DNA of 64,000 nt, taken from the NCBI GenBank assembly GCA_023053575.1, contig JAKZAP010000009.1, positions 13,869,869-13,933,868 of the forward strand, read 5' to 3'. Positions 37,301-46,300 of the stretch are shown here, one piece after another; positions within the stretch are counted from its first letter, which is position 1, and the number at the start of each line of letters is the position of its first letter. Under the pieces are notes generated by a model. The model was not told the DNA's origin. It saw only the letters and a list, made by a program, of their open reading frames with translations, and did not search any database. A program made the position numbers and the translations under genes. Source of the stretch: Branchinecta lynchi. Its lineage: Eukaryota > Arthropoda > Branchiopoda > Anostraca > Branchinectidae.

Positions 37301-40300
37301 ATTCAGCATTAACCGCATCTTCGGTAAGGCTGTTCCAAGGATCAACAATTCTGTTGCCAAAACCCCACTTAAAAACGTCCTTGTGGAATCTTGACTTTGT
37401 AAGCTTGTACGCGTGCCCCCGATGATGACGGTTAATGCTGAATCTTACTAAATTCTAATATCATACTAATCTACTAATATCCTTAAAGGACACCTGAATG
37501 AAGAGTACCAATTATCATCCCTATCTGTATGACGTCCGTTAACATTGCCTGCAGAAAATCAAATCCTAATACGAAATACCGTTTCCAACCTATGATTTTT
37601 GCTCCATTTTGCATCTGTCCTTATTTCAGTACCGAGTAATTTTAGAAATGAACAAATGTCTCCAATCAACCCTTCTTCTGGAATATTTTTTAACCAGATA
37701 AGCCCAAACGTATATCTAGAAATTCCAATACGATCCGGCCAGTGCTGTACAAGATTTGAATGAATTGCGCTTTTTGTCTTGGAGTCTGCATTTGCAAACC
37801 TCCGGAAACAATCATCCCTGTTTTGAAAACGTCACGCTCAGGAGAAGAATGCTCTCCGTGTCCATGCCTGTAAATGCATTCTCCATGGTGTGTTCAAGTA
37901 TGGTTTCATTGTTCAGGTGTCCTTTAAACACCTAGAAATTGAGAACACGTATGCTGAGATATTACTGAGTGACATAATTAAAGCATTCGATAGTTTGGAT
38001 CATCAGGTTATTATTAGTGAATCGACGCAATGGGAGCTCGAAAATTCGTGGTTAGGTTACCAGCTATCTTTAACAGGTCCAACGCAATGCGTTAAGTTGA
38101 CTAACGAGGACGTTTCGGAATTCATGAGTATTTTTTGTGGAACGCCCCAGGGTACCAAGCTGGGTCCTTTGTGCTTTTTAATTGTTTTTTACAAAGTGTT
38201 AACTACCTTTTATCACCGTTTTAAATTTGCTGACAATCTTTCAACCATTTCGCTCCGTTCACTTTCTCCTTCGGATGACGAATCACCTCTTTCAACAGTT
38301 TTTGACGTATTGCAGAGAGACCTATCCGAAGTTAAACTTTCAGTAAGCCGTACAAAGAGTGTTGTACTCGGAGTTTCTTTTTTAAAACGGGACCTTCCTG
38401 AGATTGAGGATATAGGTCTCGAGTCCAAAACAACAGTTAAACTCCTCGGTTTGTTAATTGATGATGACCTTAAGTGGAGTTCTCACGTACAGTATATTAC
38501 TCGAAAAGCAGCACCTCTCCTCAAGTCGTTCGCGGTTCTCAGACGTTTTGCAATTCCGTCGCGAGATTTACGCAGCATTCACCGCACGTACATCCGGCCT
38601 TGCCTGGAGTATGCCTGTCCGGCTTGGCACCCAGGACTCACCAACGCACAGACCGATAGACTAGAAGCCATCCAAAAAAGGGCTGTTAAGATTATGCTCG
38701 GCCCGGGTTATCTTTGTTATGAGGATGGCCTGGTCAAGCTTGACCTGCCAACCCTTGCTGAAAGGCGGCATCAACTTAGAATAGCGTTCGGGAGCAAGTG
38801 TCTGGCATCACATGCTCATCTTGCCATTTACCTGACTTTGAGACTACAGCAAATAGCAGGCCTAATACGCGACAGAGACAGAGGGACGCTGATTCCCAGA
38901 GACTAGAAAGACCACCCATAAACTCGACAGATCGTTCCCTGAAATCTTTTGTACCCTGTTTTACCCAATATTTTAATTCTAGTTAAGTCAAATTATATTT
39001 TCAAGTTGTACGTGTAGATGAAATGTCTACTTATGTAATTGTCATATGTTATTTGCGTGAATGACGATCCAGTACTAGCGTGTATAATACAAGCTATTAA
39101 GGAAATAAAGTACATTATTATTATTGATTCTGGCGAGCCTGATTGGTGGCAACAGATTCTGACATGAGAACCAAATAACGCTTCTTTTTTTTTCACTTTT
39201 GTATTTCATGTACATTTTTGTAATGTCACTTTTTTTTTCTTGATTTTCTTGATTTTCTTAGAGGCCTGCGGCCTTTGTCATGCTTGTCAGGCCAGTTACT
39301 ATTGACGTATTCGTCAATACTCTTAATGACCAACTCTACCTGCCGATGAAGAGTCGCCGTGTACCTAGCGGAGGAGCCGGAAGCGTCGTCACAGCCGTCC
39401 CCAACGAACGCCTTCTATTGTGTGACACAGGTTTTTTTTTTTTTTTTTTCAATCAATCAATCAAGTTTAATCCGAATAGCTAAAAGCTAGAAAAGGAATA
39501 CAAATTTACAAAATACACAGACACGCAAGAAACAAATTAACTAATACACTTACAATAAATTACGATGTTTTGAGTCATCGTTCGAGCGACGTTTCTTGTT
39601 CTTCCCAAGGTTCACTGGCATATTTTGGACTTGGTCATATAAATAGGGAACGTGTCCGAAACGAACGAAAACGCTGAATTAATTCAGTATTTTATGCAGC
39701 AATTCGCTTTCGGACTTAAATTTTCGCTCAATTAATGCAGCATTAGCTCAGCATAAAATTCATAGAAAAATTCAGCAAGAATGCTCAATTTTATGCTGAA
39801 TTTTCAATAAGAAAATGTGGAGTACGGCGATTCTCTCAGTGTTTCGCGCAAACATAACAAATTCAAAAAGACAACTGACAATTCGGCAAACATTCTGAAG
39901 TCTAAGATAACTGGCGATCATGGCCAACGAAGAAAGGAAAGATAAGAAGGTTGGATGTCAGTAGCTGATCCATTTTGTCAGATTTGTACAGCTAACTCTT
40001 TTTTCTTCTTCTTCTTCCTGACTCAAATTTTGGTACTCTAGAAGTGTCAGAGAAGAAAAGAAGGTAACAGCTTTCGGACAAAAAACGAAAGAAAATGCAG
40101 CATTAATGCAGCATTTACAGCACCAAAAAGCTTTCGGACACGTTCAGAGTATCGCGCTTGACGAATGTATTACAAAGGTCACCCACCGCGCAAAATTTAT
40201 CGTAGTGGTCAATACCAGGGAAAGAAATTGACAAGGCCCCAAGGATTCTGCGTTTGCAGACCAGTTGTTTCCAAACCTTCTTCGCCTTTTTGAAGACTGA

Positions 40301-43300
40301 ACATGGGTTGGCTGTCCACCGGTTCACACTATTTGCGTTTTTGCAGAGACCATGGTATCTGATACCATGGCAGCTGATACCATGTTAACTGAACCTGCAA
40401 TTGATCGTTTTTGCTGTTACCCTTGTATCTGATACTATGGTTGCGCTGAAAAAATGACAATAGCCAAAGTTGAGCGTTTCGAAGTCATTCCAAAAGAAAA
40501 ACTGATTTCCAGTCACATCACTCTTGACACCCGCGAAACATTATAAAACGTTGTCGCTAAAATCTGAAAAAAATACACAACATCTGTCTTCTAATGACAA
40601 AATTTGTGGTAAAGTTTCATGGTCCTTGCTTTTCTGGTTTAAAAAAAAAAGTTGAAAACAATGGTTTTCTTGGGGTAAAAGTTTTTAGCTCATGGTAAGT
40701 TAGAAGTTAGAAAGCTGCTCTCCGAAAAATAATGTTGACTGGAAGGCAATTGAATGGTAATGTATAGCTTAGTGATTAGGGTTTACAGCCTGTTTAGTAT
40801 TTTCGAGACAGATCACTCGGTGTAAAAAAGAAAAACTGATATCCAGTCACGTCACTATGTGCCGAACTTCTTTCCAACCAATTTGACAAAATCCTAGGCT
40901 CTATTGTTGGGGATGACGAAATTGAAATTACTTTTTCCGACCGCGGTATCAGATACCACGGTAACTGCAAAAACGACTGAGACCATGGTATCGCAACTAT
41001 ACTGTAACATATCTCAACACCAGCTCACAGCGAAGACTGGCACTAACCGGTAGCGTCGGGGAATGCGAACTGGGCGATTGCCGATTGGTGAGACTCTGGA
41101 CGGGATACCATGTGAACGTAGGGAATGCCTCCATATGCGTGTTCTCGTAATATTCGTCTATATACTTTCTACTTATACCTCAAGTAATAGGAGTATCTAT
41201 TGCCAATGAGCGACTGCTGTTCCGAGCAGAATAGTCGGATGAAGTTGCTGAAATCTGCTTTTGGAAAAACAATGTAGTCCCAGACTTCTAAATTATATTC
41301 GAAACACTGTTTATGGTTTATTGGTCACGGTACAAGTCCCTTGTGTAAAGTGCCATCTATGTATAATTTTCAACGATTACAGCCAGAGACGTTACTAGCC
41401 AAAATGTTTCTTTTTTTTGGGGGGGGGGGAAGAGCAAAGTTACCGACTGGCTAGTCATTTTTACCGACTAAAACCTACCTTATTGACGAAAAATCGACTG
41501 ATTTTCCGAAAAACCGACTCATTTCCCGAAAAACTGACTGATTTTCCGGAAAACCGACTGATTTTCCGATAAACCGATTTCCCGAAAACCCGACTGATTT
41601 TTCGAAAAAAAATCGACCGTTCTAAGAAAAAATCTACTTTTTTTCGAAAAAAACAACTGGTTTTTAAGAAAAATCAACCGTTTCCAAGAAAAAAATCGAC
41701 TGTTCTTACGAAAAATCGTGGCGGTTATTTTTTACCGACTGGCTGACAACATTGGGAGGGGGGCATCCCCCACTTATACATGACGCCACTGACTACAGCA
41801 ACCCCACGAATCGACTCTGCTTCTAGGGGTTCTGCGGTGTTTATCGGAAAAAGCTAGAAGTTTTTGTAACGCTGCAAAAGCTACATAATAAAACACTGTA
41901 GTATTTAGAAGAAATAAAGATGGAATCAGAGAGTCACTAGGGCAACGGATAATCATTTTCTGTCTTTCAGATCGCTGGCAAGCCGTACAATCATAAAGTG
42001 GATATCTACTCCCTCGGTCTGATTTTCTTTGAACTTCTCTGCCCGTTCACAACCCAGATGGAACAAGTCCGGACTTTGATGGATCTGAAGAGTTTCCGGT
42101 TTCCGGCCGAATTCGAGAAGTCTCATCCGCAAGAGGTGTGTACAGCCAAGCTTGTCTCGCGCAAAAGTGAATTGCTAGATAAGCCGTCTTCAGCAGTCCG
42201 CCAGGCTCGCCGCCAGGTTGCGGAGGCTATGTCTTTCCACTGAAACAACGGAGAAAGGATGTCGCCAAGAATTGATTGATCCAGAAAAGTGTCGGTTAAG
42301 ATGAGTACTTTAAAGGATGGTCGGATCTGGGAAGTGACAATGTCTAAGTCAATCTTGTCAAGTCTCTAATGTTCAAGCCAAGTTTCATTGTCCTAGCGCA
42401 TCTGGAAGTACCTTAAATTGCGATCATCAGAATTCGAGACCCCCCTTCAACTCCCTCCAGAGTGATCGAATCCGGTCGGTTCTGACACTGATGGATTCTA
42501 TAAGCCTCCTGGTTATGCGCGGGTTTAATCCAGATCTTATCCAGAATACGCAACTCTCCTCAAATAGCAAGTTGCGTTGCGTGTTTAGATGTTAGACTCA
42601 AGAGTAAACACGGTGGGATGAAAATGGGTAGGAGGTAGAATCTGTGTTAAACTCACTGTTGTCTGAAAACGCAACTCAGAAGAGATATTCCACATTTTTA
42701 GCATAGGTTTTGACAATAGACCTTTAAAAATGTTAAGTTTTGAGCATTTACAGGTAACCCTAGGCTCACACAGACGTTCATACTTGGGCGATATCGGCCA
42801 TCGCCGAGATTTTCGTCGCCAAAATTGGCGATTTCTGTTGCTTGGTCAGGTGATTTTCAGTGTTGGGAAAATTCAACTTTAATCGGGCGACAGTACGATT
42901 TGATGCACGCAACAGCAACATTTTGCGTTAAATTCTGTTGCCGACGAAAATTCAGGGCGAGCATCCAAGCGATAAAAAATCTTCTGTCGCTGCGACTGAA
43001 AAATCTCGTTCATCGCCGTGATTTGCTCTGTGTGAACCTAAAGTTAAACACACAGAAAAGAACACTTAATTTTCAATATTCAATTACCAAGGCACTATGG
43101 CAGATTGCTGATTATTTCCAATAGATTCTTGGGAGGTATGTCCGAAGTGATTCGGCCTACCGTTGCCGTCCGTTTGGCTAATTTGGGCAGCAGGAGCAAT
43201 GGGAAGACGTTCATCTCTCTCTCTCTCTCTAATTACAAACCAACCTAGATGCTTAATTCCATAGCTAGCGTTTAATTAAAACGTGATGTGGCGGATATGC

Positions 43301-46300
43301 GACTGTTACGACGACTGTATTTGTATGTGAAGAAGCACTCTCAACCTGAGACTCGTTTTTTGCAATAGCGCTGCCGCATCGTTGCTGCAGCACTTCTTTG
43401 CTTTTGCACAACATGCGTTTTTGGAGTAACTTTCTTCTTGGTTGAAGCGGCAGCGCTGCAGCATCTTGCAGGGAAGCACGGACTTGGTCGGTGAGCAAGT
43501 CCGCGATTCTCGAGAAGCGCTGCCGTCACCCTCGGAAGCGCTGCAGTGCAATAACGGATGTAGGAAGAATGATCCCGGAATCGGCCGAGAAGTGGACCTG
43601 CAGCATGCAACGAAAACGGGGCTCTGATGTTGCGGCTAGGGGTGTAGTAGGCCGGACAAAAGATCGTAAATGTCCATATATACAGTCATCGGAGTCAGGA
43701 TAGCTTAGGGCGTCTGGTGGCCTACTACACGTACAGACTTCACGGGTTCATTTTGGATTCCCCAGGTCGATTCACACTAAGGTTTGCGTACCGAACCAAA
43801 ATAGGCTGTGTACTTCGAGATCGGCAACCATGCATTGGGACATAGCCAGAAAATCTAGCTACGCTCCTGGTTAGACTTATTTGTTAAGATTGTGAGCCTG
43901 TTGTTAGGTAGCGTGGGTAACCAGGTAAGTAGAACGACCTTTATTATTGTGTCCAAACATAAAAACCCTGAAAAAGGAATTAATCATTTTTCAGTTTATC
44001 ACTTCACAACGTATATATCTTATCCTATTTAAATTCACTTAGACCAACATCGGGATTCTGACTTAATAAATAAATAAACTAACCTATCCGGGTTTCTCAA
44101 TTCTTATTTTAATGCATTTACTTTTCTTCGTCTTCTTCCGCGAATCGTTCGGAGATTGGTAACACAAATACACATAAATGTGTGTTACTATACAACAGTA
44201 TTAAGCTATTTACTTTTCTTCAGCACGGGCTTGCAAAGCTCATTTTGCTTAAATACAAACGAAACAAGTCTAATAAAAGGTATTTTAATTGATTTGATTT
44301 AGTTGGACCTACATAACAAATAATTCACCGTTTTAGGCAAATGGAAAGAAAAGACAGCTATACGAATTCAGAGGCAAAAGAAAAGAACATTGATTTGAAG
44401 CCCATTTGGAATTTTCATTTATATCTTAACGAGGCTTAACATAATGTTGTTTCAGATGACACTACTGAAGATGATGTTAAGCCACAATCCAGACGAGCGG
44501 CCTACTACAATTGGTATCAGAGCCAGGCCACCGATGGTTAACTTACAGGTATTATAAACTTCCTGTGTTCATCCGAGTCCGGAGAGAACTTACACTGTAA
44601 AAAGTCTCTCCTACATTGAACTTTAGTGGTTGCACACCCCCGAATTCGGTGATTTTTATTCCGAATTCGAGAGTTAAAACCCGATACAGGATTAAAACGC
44701 TACACTGTAAAAAGTTTCTCCGAATAAGGATGCAGTATTTGCTACTGGGATTAACCTTATCTCTGTTGGGATAAGATTAATCCGAATAAGGGGCAATCGT
44801 ATCTCAATAAAGATAAGATTAATCACAGTAGTAAATACTGCAAGATTGTTTTTTTACAGTGTAGAGTGCAAAATACTGCAGATTAAGTTATTCTAATCTG
44901 TAATATTTTGCATTCTAACGTATTGATCCTGTATCGGATTTTAACTCTCCGAATTTGGATTTTAACTCTCCGAATTCGGAATAAAAATCGCTGAGTTCGG
45001 TGATTTCCACCACGACTTTTTACAGTGTACTCAACGGTATCCTTGACCTGGTCCTGTTACCCGCGGTTTGCACAGATTGTGCTTTTGTGTCAATCACTAT
45101 GTCTATGCGTTCCTATTATTTTTGAAAATATCAACTTCTTTGTCTGTAAATTCAACGGGGTTAACGTAATCTGTATGAACCGTTGGTTCCGGAGATGGTC
45201 CAGGGGGATGGTCACAGATGGGCGAATATAGAACTGCAACCAAAACCCGATTAGCTTTTAGCAAGCATAAGCGAGTAAAAGAACCACAGGTTCGGTTACA
45301 AACTTTTAGAACTGAAAAGAAATCCCTATCATTTTTGTTCAACGTTCTTCTTTGTTTGGCCAGTTTGTTCTCTGCCAGAGAAATAGTCCGGTTGAGGTCC
45401 AAAATCCGGATCCGGCTTTCTACCGAGGCTTAGAATCCAGATTTGACTCGCATTTCAGTGACACAGAACGGCAAGTCAGAAGCTAGGTTACAATTGTTTT
45501 TGCAAAGAAAGACGGAAACGATAGAATCCGTTGTCACACTGTGCCAGGAGTAGCAAGTAAAAAAATTGAAGGGAACAGTGCGGCTTTCCAGTTTTTCGCA
45601 GCCTTGATTCTGGTGACAGCCTCCTCATTTTAGTAGTTGAGGATATCAACCTGAACGCCTATCTTCCTCTCTCTATTTGCTTTTTTACATTCTAATTGCT
45701 TCATTACCCCTTTTGTTTATCTTATTAAGAATGAACTGAAAATATCAAAGTCTTCGTGTATTACTTTACCACGAACAATCTTTCATATATTTATCTGTAT
45801 GCCCTTCCTCGTTTTAGTATGACCTTCCTGGGTTTAGTATGCCCTCCTGCTTTTCTACCTTCCTTTCCCTTCCTGCTTTAATCCAATGAAGTCCTCGCTG
45901 CTGTGAGATGGTTCTACGCTGTGAATTCCATTTTTTAGTAAACGGAAAATAAACGAGAGGAGTCGTAATTTGTTCATGTCGAATCGTCCGGCTCCCAGCT
46001 TGGCTTGAAAGAAAACGATTCGTACCCGAACAAACAATTCGAATCCGGAATCGTATCCGACCCGGCATTTCAAAACTGAGGATTCAAAGGCAACGAAAGA
46101 CAAAGGCAAGTGGCGAGGAAACGCGCGACTGGTATCTTGCAGTATGGTTATCTTCAAAGTGGACCTTGATGATCATAGCGAAGCCGGGTTCTTGTGTTAT
46201 CTGGCGGAATTCCAAATAACAGTTTCGAATGACTGTGTTGACATAAATCCATATCCGGCATATTCGGTCTGATCTGCTCTACTCACACCACTACTCTACC

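Noticed and set aside
41998..42243. 81-codon frame starting at a methionine in exon L
   Set aside because: Its first part is the kinase C-lobe in the PERK frame; the rest is intron read past the donor at 42136.
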